DNA of 64,000 nt from contig CAMDHM010000001.1 of the NCBI GenBank assembly GCA_945898195.1, positions 124,001 to 188,000 on the forward strand. The letters run 5' to 3'. Within the stretch, counting starts at the first letter, position 1; every line of letters begins with the position of its first letter. The position numbers and the translations under genes were made by a program. Of this stretch, positions 50,137 through 57,681 are shown piece after piece. This DNA comes from Pseudobacteriovorax antillogorgiicola. GTDB taxonomy: Bacteria; Bdellovibrionota_B; Oligoflexia; Oligoflexales; RGVZ01. The notes under the pieces are model-generated. The model worked only from the letters and a program-made list of their open reading frames with translations. It searched no databases and was not told the origin of the DNA.

Positions 50137-51846
50137 ATGGATTATCTGCCTCGCATTTTTACGATCCACTTGCTCCTCGCTGTCGTTGGACTGGCGGGTT
50201 GTAAGTCGATGTTGCCACGCACTGCCAGCGTCGAATCCGTTCTTCCCAGTCAGGCAATGCTGCCGGAATTTCAGCGTCCCTTCGGAAAGTATCTTGGTTA
50301 TTTGCGTATTTCAGACGTGTCAAAAATGCCAATCGTGATGGATGTCGCGCCTGGAATTTCTGACCAGGGTCATATTCAGATGCGTGCTGTATTAAGCCTT
50401 CATCTTGGTGGATTCGGATCAACTGAATTTGCCTCTTTTTATTTTCCGAAGGTCGAAGAAGGTTCTGACGGAAAAATTAATTTCGGCAGCGTGCAAGAGG
50501 CATCTCCGGATTTGCGAATTGAGAACGCGCGGATGTTTGATGGTCGCTTCTCTGCCCTTGTCTTTTATCCTCCGGCAAGTGTCGGTGGGCAACCGCGCTC
50601 CGCTTCCCTAGAAGCGATGTTATATGGCGATGGAGAAGGAAGTATGGACGCCATTCTTACCCTTGGGGGCAGCGCTCCGCCCTTGGCTCCTCTCTCCGGA
50701 CAATATTCAGCGATGTGTGACGGGCACCAAACGGCCCTTCAGTTGGAATACAGCCGATGGAATCGCACCTCTAGTGAGACGGTTGCGGGGTTTCTGCCGG
50801 ATGGTGTTCTGACGGGACGCCTCGGTGTAGCCGACCTGGCATCTTGTAATGGAGATTCATCAAAGTGCGCACAACGTGTTTTTAAAGCAGGAGCATACGA
50901 TCCGTTTAGCGGGAGATTAACCCTTCAATCCAGCGGTGGAGACACACTTTGCGTGCGGAGTGGTTCCTGGATTACCTGTGATTCGTGCACATTTGCGCGA
51001 GACATTAGCTCCGAAGCGGACGCTAAACGAGATCTGCAAAAAGAATCCATCAAAACAATTAAATCCCATCGCAGGGCGGAAGAAACAATTTTTGATGTCG
51101 GCGCGCCGCTAGACCTGAACGTTCTGCCGACAGCATTGGCCGGAAGTTTTTACGGATATCTCCATCATGAAGCCACCAACGTCTATCAGCCCGTATCATT
51201 GAGTCTCACTTATGCTCCTGATGCTGGAACTTATGGCGCTGTTTCTGCTTTATACTTTGGTCCAGTAAGTAATAACGAATTCATTGCTTACCGGTTTGAT
51301 GCCCTGGCAAAAACGAAGATTTCCGGGCGTGTGGTGCTCGATGGTCCCGGAGAGGCATTCATGGTGTTGACGTCATCCGGTTCTAAGGGGCTTGCAGGGA
51401 TTTGGTATTCGAAAACCCATGGACGAATCGGTACGGTAAGTTTTGCCAAGGGAAGTATGCCGCCCCTCATGGTTGAGGAGAAGCTTTTGATGGCTGGGCT
51501 TAGTGGAAAATATTCCGGAACTTATTGGCAATTTGATTTGAGGGTTGCCGCGAATGTTTCAGAAAATCCTCGTGAATTTTATCCATTGCGAATGTTTGGG
51601 TCAGCTCATGAGAAGGGTGATTCGCAAAGGCGGCGCCTGATTCAAGATGGAACCTTTGATTTCTACAATGGTAACGTGGCGCTGCGGCTTGATGATGGCC
51701 GAACAATTATTGGGCGGATCAGCGCAGGCGGGGCCGAATTATTTTGGCCGCCATGGCCACGTCTGGGCCCTGTTCTTGGCGGCCAGATTATGCAGACCTT
51801 CACAAGGTTTGATCCGTCGGATCGCACGATTGCCGCGCGAAAGTGA
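50137..51846 (+). CDS. Large lipoprotein with internal duplication
   Basis: 569 aa from the ATG at 50137; a TTG at 50119 is in frame. The lipobox LAGC gives a lipoprotein after MDYLPRIFTIHLLLAVVG. The mature part looks duplicated: FGKYLGYLRISD...IQMRAVLSLHLGGFGSTEFASFYF (about 45-115) resembles FYGYLHHEATNVY...AVSALYFGPVSNNEFIAYRF (about 345-405), and LSGQYSAMCDGHQTALQLEY (about 190-210) resembles LSGKYSGTYWQFDLRVA (about 455-475). The strands suggest a beta-sandwich or barrel-like surface protein. No family recognised. The next gene is convergent, 10 bases away. Confidence 0.6.
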   Translation: MDYLPRIFTIHLLLAVVGLAGCKSMLPRTASVESVLPSQAMLPEFQRPFGKYLGYLRISDVSKMPIVMDVAPGISDQGHIQMRAVLSLHLGGFGSTEFASFYFPKVEEGSDGKINFGSVQEASPDLRIENARMFDGRFSALVFYPPASVGGQPRSASLEAMLYGDGEGSMDAILTLGGSAPPLAPLSGQYSAMCDGHQTALQLEYSRWNRTSSETVAGFLPDGVLTGRLGVADLASCNGDSSKCAQRVFKAGAYDPFSGRLTLQSSGGDTLCVRSGSWITCDSCTFARDISSEADAKRDLQKESIKTIKSHRRAEETIFDVGAPLDLNVLPTALAGSFYGYLHHEATNVYQPVSLSLTYAPDAGTYGAVSALYFGPVSNNEFIAYRFDALAKTKISGRVVLDGPGEAFMVLTSSGSKGLAGIWYSKTHGRIGTVSFAKGSMPPLMVEEKLLMAGLSGKYSGTYWQFDLRVAANVSENPREFYPLRMFGSAHEKGDSQRRRLIQDGTFDFYNGNVALRLDDGRTIIGRISAGGAELFWPPWPRLGPVLGGQIMQTFTRFDPSDRTIAARK

Positions 51847-51856
51847 CCATGGTTTT

Positions 51857-53659
51857 TTAATTTAAAGAACGAGGTCGTCCTTCGGATCGTGTGTCCGAAA
51901 CCCCGGTAAGGGTATGCAGTATTTTTCCTTTGGAATCAAAACCATCCGTCAAGAAAATTGCCTGCACATCTCCGATATGCTCCGCATTTTCGATGTCATG
52001 GCCCATATTTGCCAGGGCCTGCAGTGTGCCTGGTGGAGCCCATTGTTTTTCAATAAAGAGCTTATCGGGCTCCCACTGATGGTGGATCCGGGGTCCATGA
52101 ACGGCATCTGCCGGCGGCATGCCAAGCGCAAGGTAATTGAAAATAGTTTGAACGGTCGCCGAGATGATGCGAGGTCCGCCCGGTGAACCTAGCACCATCA
52201 TTATTTTTCCAGAATGGTTGAACACCAGTGTCGGGGTCATGGAGGACAAAGGGGTCTTGAAGGGAGCGATTTCGTTGGCGGCATTTCCGGTTAAGCCATA
52301 GGCATTTGGTTGACTGCTGCCTCTCGCAAAATCATCCATCTCGTCATTCATCACAATTCCAGTGCCTTCGGCGACGAAGCAGGAACCAAACGTGTAGTTG
52401 ACGGTTTGGGTGGTCGCGACGGCGTTACCCTCAGAATCGATTACGGAAATGTGGGTGGTGGATCCAGACTCCTTCAGCGTGGCCGTCGCGCCGACGTCGA
52501 GTTTGGCGGAGGGTGTTGCCGAAACGTTGCTAATGGTTCTGCGCCAGGCATCTCCATGGTCAAGTCCGATGAGTCTGGCGATTGGGACATTGATGAAATC
52601 AGGATCGCCCATGTACATGGCGCGGTCTGCAAAGGCGCGGCGCATGGCTTCTGCCATTAGATGCCAGTGGGTGGGTGAGGCAAAGCCATCTGCTTTGATT
52701 TGATTTACGTCATTGCGGAGGATGTTCAAAATTTCGATGGCATGAACACCACCGCTCGAGGGGGGCGGCATGGAGACGATACGATTCCCGGCAAAGCTGC
52801 CCACAACTGGGGTTCGGCGAAGCATCCGATAATCGTTTAAATCGCGAGCTTGCAGAAGGCCGCCGTGGGTTTGAACGGAAGCAACCATGCGGCGCGCTGT
52901 TTCTCCGTCTTTGAATTCTTTTGCTCCTGACTCGGCGAGTCGAGTGAGCGTTGCGGCGAGATCCGTTTGAATTAAGACCTCTCCAAGCTCAAGGGGGCGG
53001 TTGTCGCGAAAGAAGACGGCGGTCGAGGAAGGAAACTGGTGTAGCACATCGCGCCGTTCTTGAAGCGCGGTTGCAAGCTGTGGGTATACGGGAAAGCCAT
53101 CCCGGGCGATCCGGATTGCCGGTTGCAAGACTGTTTTCCACGGAAGCCTTCCCGATGTTTGATGGATGCTGCCCAGGCCAGCCACCAGTCCAGGAGTGGC
53201 GATGGACATCGGGCCGTCCACGGTCGCCTTGACCGGTAATTTGGCGAACAGTTCTGCGGTTGCCATGGCCGGCGCACGTTCGCGAAAATCAAACGCCTCT
53301 GTGCGTTCATGGCTCGCGTTATGGAGTAGCAGGAATCCGCCACCTCCAACGCCAGTTGATTGTGGCCTTACGACGGAAATCACAAAGGAAGCTGCAATGG
53401 CAGCGTCGACCGCATTGCCTCCGGCCTTCAGTATTTCAAGGCCGGCATCCGAGGCCAGGGGGTGTGCCGTCGCGATCATGCTTGGTTTATTTTGGCTAGC
53501 CCTTACGTTGATCGCCTCGTAGGAAATTCGTTCCTCGCGAGTCCCTTCATGAGGGTGAAAGTAGTGTGTTTGCATGGCGGGGAGCCAGCCCCGAAGGCTG
53601 ACGCACCCCGCCCCTGCAAATCCAAGGAGGAGGCACCCCATTTTTATTTTCCGCGTCAT
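51857..53659 (-). CDS. ggt: Gamma-glutamyltransferase (lipoprotein-type signal)
   Basis: About 600 aa from the ATG at 53659; another ATG at 53641 is possible. The signal carries a lipobox-like GAGC after LLLGF. The N-terminal NKPSMIATAHPLASDAGLEIL and the GG motif (GVGGGGFLLLH) are family signatures. The catalytic threonine, which becomes the N-terminus of the small subunit after self-cleavage, is in SGSTTHISVID. The end NDEMDDFARG and SSMTPTL are also typical. The enzyme cleaves glutathione gamma-glutamyl bonds in the periplasm. It follows the cupredoxin gene on the same strand. No clear Shine-Dalgarno. Confidence 0.93.
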   Translation of the reverse strand: MTRKIKMGCLLLGFAGAGCVSLRGWLPAMQTHYFHPHEGTREERISYEAINVRASQNKPSMIATAHPLASDAGLEILKAGGNAVDAAIAASFVISVVRPQSTGVGGGGFLLLHNASHERTEAFDFRERAPAMATAELFAKLPVKATVDGPMSIATPGLVAGLGSIHQTSGRLPWKTVLQPAIRIARDGFPVYPQLATALQERRDVLHQFPSSTAVFFRDNRPLELGEVLIQTDLAATLTRLAESGAKEFKDGETARRMVASVQTHGGLLQARDLNDYRMLRRTPVVGSFAGNRIVSMPPPSSGGVHAIEILNILRNDVNQIKADGFASPTHWHLMAEAMRRAFADRAMYMGDPDFINVPIARLIGLDHGDAWRRTISNVSATPSAKLDVGATATLKESGSTTHISVIDSEGNAVATTQTVNYTFGSCFVAEGTGIVMNDEMDDFARGSSQPNAYGLTGNAANEIAPFKTPLSSMTPTLVFNHSGKIMMVLGSPGGPRIISATVQTIFNYLALGMPPADAVHGPRIHHQWEPDKLFIEKQWAPPGTLQALANMGHDIENAEHIGDVQAIFLTDGFDSKGKILHTLTGVSDTRSEGRPRSLN

Positions 53660-53703
53660 CAGATTCAAAGTGAGAGTCCTTGGGCGAGGGTGCCTTGGCG
53701 GTG

Positions 53704-54075
53704 TTATTTGACTTTTAATGTAGCTGGAACATGGGCCGGGTGGAGTTGGCAAGAAACCTTAAGATCCTCGCTTTTCTTGGGTGTTATGGTGAAGGTTTTC
53801 GTTTCTCCTGCACCAATGGTTTGCGGCTCAATGTATCCAACGATCGTGAAGCCGTGGGGCTCTGGAAGGGAATTGTGGGCTGTGATTTCGAGTTGTTTGC
53901 CCGCCTCGACCTTGGTCTCTGCTGGTGCCCAGATTTTTTTTCCTGATTCCATTCTTGCTTCGAAGGCCACGGTTTCCTTGACGTTATGCTTGATTGGTTT
54001 CTTTACTTCAACTCCAGCCGTCGCAACTGTTGCACCGATGAACACTGCCGATGCCAATAAAATTTTCGAAATCAT
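53704..54075 (-). CDS. Cupredoxin-like periplasmic protein
   Basis: 123 aa. It has a signal peptide (MISKILLASAVFIGATVATA). Type-1 copper ligands His74 (in EPHGF), Cys109 and His112 (SCQLHPAH) are present with the C-x2-H spacing. The axial Met is not seen (the residues after His112 are PAHVPATL). So it is a copper protein with an altered site, or a protein of the same fold that does not bind copper. It could carry electrons in the periplasm. It is followed by ggt on the same strand. Confidence 0.65.
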   Translation of the reverse strand: MISKILLASAVFIGATVATAGVEVKKPIKHNVKETVAFEARMESGKKIWAPAETKVEAGKQLEITAHNSLPEPHGFTIVGYIEPQTIGAGETKTFTITPKKSEDLKVSCQLHPAHVPATLKVK

Positions 54076-54190
54076 TTCGTGACTCCATCAATCCCGTATT
54101 AGTGCCGATTTCATCACCGACAGTAATTTGTGGTAAAATCATAAACTCTTGCTCAACAACAAACTAGGCCAGGATGGAAACTCTAAAATA

Positions 54191-55030
54191 ATGCTGCAAA
54201 TTTTTAACGTCAGGTTGCCAGTGATTGGCATGATCCACCTTCCGGCCCTGCCCGGCTCGCCCGGGTGCCAGGTTCAACAAGGTTTTGGTCGGGTCTGGGC
54301 CAAACTTGAGGCGACCGTTATGGCCGATGCCCACGCCCTTGCCGAAGGTGGGGTCGATGGAATTATGATCGAAAATTTTGGCGACGTGCCCTTTTTTCCG
54401 GGGCCTAACCCTGCCCATGTGTTGACTCTGATGACCAAGATTGCCGGTATGGTGCGTCAGACGACGCGTAAACCAATCGGCATTAATGTGTTGCGTAATG
54501 ATGGTGCATCGGCCCTAGCGATCGCATTGGCGTCGGACGCTCAGGTTATCCGGGTCAATGTCCTGTCGGGTGCGCGGGTGACGGATCAGGGGATAATTCA
54601 AGGTGGTGCCCACGAACTTCTGAGATACCGACAGCAGATCGGGGCTGAGCACATTGCCATCCTGGCCGACGTTCAGGTGAAGCACTCCAGTCCTCTGGGG
54701 GCTGGTGCATCGTTGGCTCAGGATGTGGATGACCTTTGCAACCGTGCCTTGGCCAATGGAGTCATCGTCAGCGGTAGCGGGACGGGCAAGGCCGTTGATC
54801 TTGAGGCTTTGAAGGCCACCAAAAAGGCCGCTGGAAAACATCCTGTGTTCATTGGCAGTGGCGCGACCGTGGGCAACCTTGGTGAAATTTCAAAAAGTGC
54901 AGACGGCTTAATCGTTGGAACGGCCTTTAAGGCCGGAGGGATCTTGGACTCGCCCGTCGAGGTGACGCGGGTTTTGGCGTTTATGGCAGCGGTTGGCGTG
55001 TTGCGCGCCAGCTTCAATCAAGGCAGTTGA
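54191..55030 (+). CDS. btpA: BtpA/SgcQ-family protein
   Basis: 279 aa from the ATG at 54191. The N-terminal VIGMIHLPALPGSPG, then MIENFGDVPFFPG, and the later AILADVQVKHSSPLG are the BtpA signatures. The fold is a TIM barrel. Plant and cyanobacterial members are needed for photosystem I stability, but bacteria without photosynthesis have homologues (SgcQ) of unknown role. It starts after a short gap opposite the cupredoxin gene. A small membrane-protein gene follows 18 bases later. Confidence 0.9.
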   Translation: MLQIFNVRLPVIGMIHLPALPGSPGCQVQQGFGRVWAKLEATVMADAHALAEGGVDGIMIENFGDVPFFPGPNPAHVLTLMTKIAGMVRQTTRKPIGINVLRNDGASALAIALASDAQVIRVNVLSGARVTDQGIIQGGAHELLRYRQQIGAEHIAILADVQVKHSSPLGAGASLAQDVDDLCNRALANGVIVSGSGTGKAVDLEALKATKKAAGKHPVFIGSGATVGNLGEISKSADGLIVGTAFKAGGILDSPVEVTRVLAFMAAVGVLRASFNQGS

Positions 55031-55048
55031 ACCTCGATAAGGAGTCTG

Positions 55049-55303
55049 ATGATGGGATCTCAATCCAGAAAAAGCACGCGGATCGTCGAAGTCGTCGTGA
55101 TCCTCTGTGTTGCTGTTACCGCTGCATTGGCAGGTTGGCGAATGGTTGAGGGCAAGACTGCCCTGCACGTTTCGACCGCAAGTCGTGCGTCAACCGGTGA
55201 TTGTCGGGAAGCCGAACGATATTGTTCCCTTCAGTGTCGGGGGCAGTTGGATGAATGCGTCGAAACGTGCATGACGGAATTCGCCTGCGTAAGCCATCTG
55301 TAA
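55049..55303 (+). CDS. Small Cys-rich single-helix membrane protein
   Basis: 84 aa; AAGGAG before two neighbouring ATGs (55049 and 55052). One membrane helix (about 13-30, VEVVVILCVAVTAALAGW) and then an extracytoplasmic tail with five cysteines (CREAERYCSLQCRGQLDEC). Paired cysteines suggest disulphides in the periplasm. No family recognised. It is in the btpA transcript by spacing. Confidence 0.6.
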   Translation: MMGSQSRKSTRIVEVVVILCVAVTAALAGWRMVEGKTALHVSTASRASTGDCREAERYCSLQCRGQLDECVETCMTEFACVSHL

Positions 55304-55407
55304 GCGCCCGAGAATACAAAAAATAATCAGTCTTTTCGGTGGTTTATTAAAATTCATTCAAGCCCGACGAAGTTCTCCCGATCTATTTGGAAAGGGAGGT
55401 GAAATCT

Positions 55408-55587
55408 ATGGGCGACAAAAATCCGAAGCAAAAGCAGAAGTTAAAAAAACACCATAAGGAGGAAGAAACCCGCAAACAAGCGGAACGGCAGTCCCATACC
55501 CAACATTTTAGTCCAGAGGGTGGCGGTGCGGATCAACACGATCAACACGGCAATAAAAAGAACGATCAATATAAGAAAGCTGGATAA
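55408..55587 (+). CDS. Small highly charged protein
   Basis: 59 aa starting MGDKNPKQKQKLKKHHKEEE, with GGGAGGTGA upstream. It is almost all charged or polar and probably disordered. The MGDKNPK opening recurs in short unannotated proteins of many bacteria whose role is unknown. A terminator follows at 55624, so it is a short transcript of its own. Confidence 0.6.
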   Translation: MGDKNPKQKQKLKKHHKEEETRKQAERQSHTQHFSPEGGGADQHDQHGNKKNDQYKKAG

Positions 55588-55623
55588 AAAAAACGACGCC
55601 ACGAACAGCGATTTGTGATGTGC

Positions 55624-55656
55624 ATCCCACCGGCTCTCGTCGGTGGGATTTTTCTT
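55624..55656 (+). terminator. Terminator before the glycosylation operon
   Basis: ATCCCACCG pairs with CGGTGGGAT around GCTCTCGT and is followed by TTTTCTTTTT. Confidence 0.9.
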
Positions 55657-55684
55657 TTTGGTTCCGGTACGTTAACCTAAATAA

Positions 55685-56803
55685 ATGAATTGTATAACCG
55701 TCACCAATTACTTTCCGGCCCATCGGGGTGGCCTTGAGATCGTTGTCGGCGAATTGACGGCTGGCTTTGCCCGAAAAGGCATCTCGGTTGATTGGTTTGC
55801 CTGCGCACCGGCTCCACTGTCAGACCAAAGTAATTTGGGATTGCGGTGCCATGGAATCAGCAGCTGGAATGGAATTGAAGCAAAGTCCGGACTACCAATG
55901 CCAGTTTGGTCTCCCCTCGGGATTTGGCGGCTTGCCGTGGCGATCCGTAAGGCCGATGTCATTTTTCTGAATGACTGCCTCTACCTTTCTAGCTGGATCG
56001 CTTGGATCATCGCATGTTTGAACCGAAAAAAAATCGTGTTGCTTCAACACATCGATGAGCTTTCCTACCGTTCGCGAATTCTGCGCGGAATAGTAAAGAT
56101 GGGGTACGTCATTTCGGCGCGGATTATGCTGCCTGGCTGCGATAGGGTTGTCTTTTGCAGTCGCAAGGTTGAGCGTTACTTTCATCTAAGATTCCCTTTT
56201 CTCAAACACACGACCCACATCAGCAATGGGGTTGATGTCGCCAATTTCCGTCCGGATGAAAGGAGCACCCTGACACCACGTCCACGGATTTTATTTGCCG
56301 GGCGATTTGTGGAACGAAAGGGCCTTGAGATCATCCGCCAATTGGCCATCAATCTGCCTGGGTGCGACTGGATTTTCGCTGGTTGGGGCATGATCGACCC
56401 AGCATCCTGGAGCCTTGCGAATGTGCATCTTGCTGGCTCGTGCAAGCGCGAGGATATGCCTCAGCTTTATCGTGATTCAGACCTCCTCATCCTGCCATCG
56501 TATGGGGAGGGATTCCCATTGGTGGTGCAGGAGGCGATCAGTTGTGGCCTTCCGGTTTTAGTTTCTCGCGAGACAGCGAGTGGCGATCCCACCGCTGCCA
56601 ACTTTATGATGGTTGCAGATCTGACGGTATCTGGTTTTGAAACGGCGGTGCGCGCATTTTTGCAAAGGCGCCGCCAGGAGCTTGATCCAGCGTTGCGCCG
56701 TCGCCGTCATGAATTTGCCGTTGCCCACTGGAGCTGGGCAAAGGCGGTAGAAGCTTACGAGCAGGAATTCAAAAAAATCTTAGAGCCAGGAGTGGCGAAA
56801 TGA
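55685..56803 (+). CDS. GT4-family glycosyltransferase of the TMTC operon
   Basis: 372 aa. GT-B fold, with the N-terminal TNYFPAHRGGLEIVVGELTAGFA and the EX7E motif in YGEGFPLVVQEAISCGLP. The best available start is the ATG at 55685; no clear ribosome site. It overlaps the next gene by four bases (ATGA), the start of a three-gene chain. It probably adds a sugar to a lipid carrier or to a cell-surface glycan. Confidence 0.85.
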   Translation: MNCITVTNYFPAHRGGLEIVVGELTAGFARKGISVDWFACAPAPLSDQSNLGLRCHGISSWNGIEAKSGLPMPVWSPLGIWRLAVAIRKADVIFLNDCLYLSSWIAWIIACLNRKKIVLLQHIDELSYRSRILRGIVKMGYVISARIMLPGCDRVVFCSRKVERYFHLRFPFLKHTTHISNGVDVANFRPDERSTLTPRPRILFAGRFVERKGLEIIRQLAINLPGCDWIFAGWGMIDPASWSLANVHLAGSCKREDMPQLYRDSDLLILPSYGEGFPLVVQEAISCGLPVLVSRETASGDPTAANFMMVADLTVSGFETAVRAFLQRRRQELDPALRRRRHEFAVAHWSWAKAVEAYEQEFKKILEPGVAK

Positions 56804-57681
56804 ATCCTGACGTAAAGGGAAAGATAACGTGGGCCATACCATGTTTGAACGAGGAACTGGCTGTTGGTCAGGTCATCGCTCGGATCAAGGCATCGTGCCC
56901 CGACGGTCGAATCATTGTCTATGATAATGGTTCAACCGATCAAACGGTTGCCGTCGCACTTGCGTCTGGGGCCGAGGTTCGTTACGAGGCCAGTCGCGGC
57001 AAAGGCAATGTCGTCCGGAAAATTTTTCGCGATTGCCATACTGAAATCGTCATCATGATTGATGGCGATAATACAAATGACGTCGAGGCGTGGCCTACAC
57101 TTGTTGAGCCGATTGCTGCCGGAAATACCGATATGGCAATCGGTTGCCGCCTTGACCAAGCCGAAGAAGGTGCCTTTCGGTCCATGCACCATGCCGGAAA
57201 TCTGGTGCTTGGAATGGTAATGCGGGGCCTCTTCAAATTACCCGTGCGCGATGTATTGAGTGGTTATCGGGCATTTTCAAAACGAATGTACAAGGCCATG
57301 CCGATTGAGGCAGGAGGTTTCGAAGTTGAAACGGAAATGACCCTCAAGGCCGTTGAGATGAAGTGGTCCGTGTGTGAGGTTCCGACACGCTACGCATGCA
57401 GGCCCCCGGGTAGCCATTCTAAACTGCGGACATTTCATGACGGACTGATCATTGCCTTTGCGATTTTCAGATTGCTCAAAGATTCAAAGCCATTCACTTT
57501 TTTTGGTGCAATTGCCCTCAGCCTGCTGTCTGGAGCTGTGATGGCCTGGAAATTTGATGCAGGAATTGCGGCGGCATTTTTAGCGATGGCGGGTCTGGTG
57601 TCGGCAGGCGTGGGAGTCATTCTAAATGCTGTATCTCAGCGGGCAAAGGAAATTATGCAAATAATGGCGATGCGTGAATGA
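56800..57681 (+). CDS. GT2-family glycosyltransferase, dolichol-phosphate-mannose-synthase-like
   Basis: 293 aa. ITWAIPCLNEELAVGQVIARI and DNGSTDQTV, then the metal-binding DGDN and the DVLSGYRAFSKRM motif are typical of DPM-type GT2 enzymes. Two C-terminal membrane helices (about 230-285) suggest it works at the inner membrane and hands a sugar to a polyprenyl phosphate. Such a product is the donor for GT-C transferases. The next gene is exactly such a transferase, overlapping by four bases, which supports the role. Confidence 0.85.
   Translation: MNPDVKGKITWAIPCLNEELAVGQVIARIKASCPDGRIIVYDNGSTDQTVAVALASGAEVRYEASRGKGNVVRKIFRDCHTEIVIMIDGDNTNDVEAWPTLVEPIAAGNTDMAIGCRLDQAEEGAFRSMHHAGNLVLGMVMRGLFKLPVRDVLSGYRAFSKRMYKAMPIEAGGFEVETEMTLKAVEMKWSVCEVPTRYACRPPGSHSKLRTFHDGLIIAFAIFRLLKDSKPFTFFGAIALSLLSGAVMAWKFDAGIAAAFLAMAGLVSAGVGVILNAVSQRAKEIMQIMAMRE

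Noticed and set aside
53360-54082. 240-aa open frame opposite ggt and the cupredoxin gene
   Set aside because: Antisense to two supported genes with signal peptides and motifs. No own start site.
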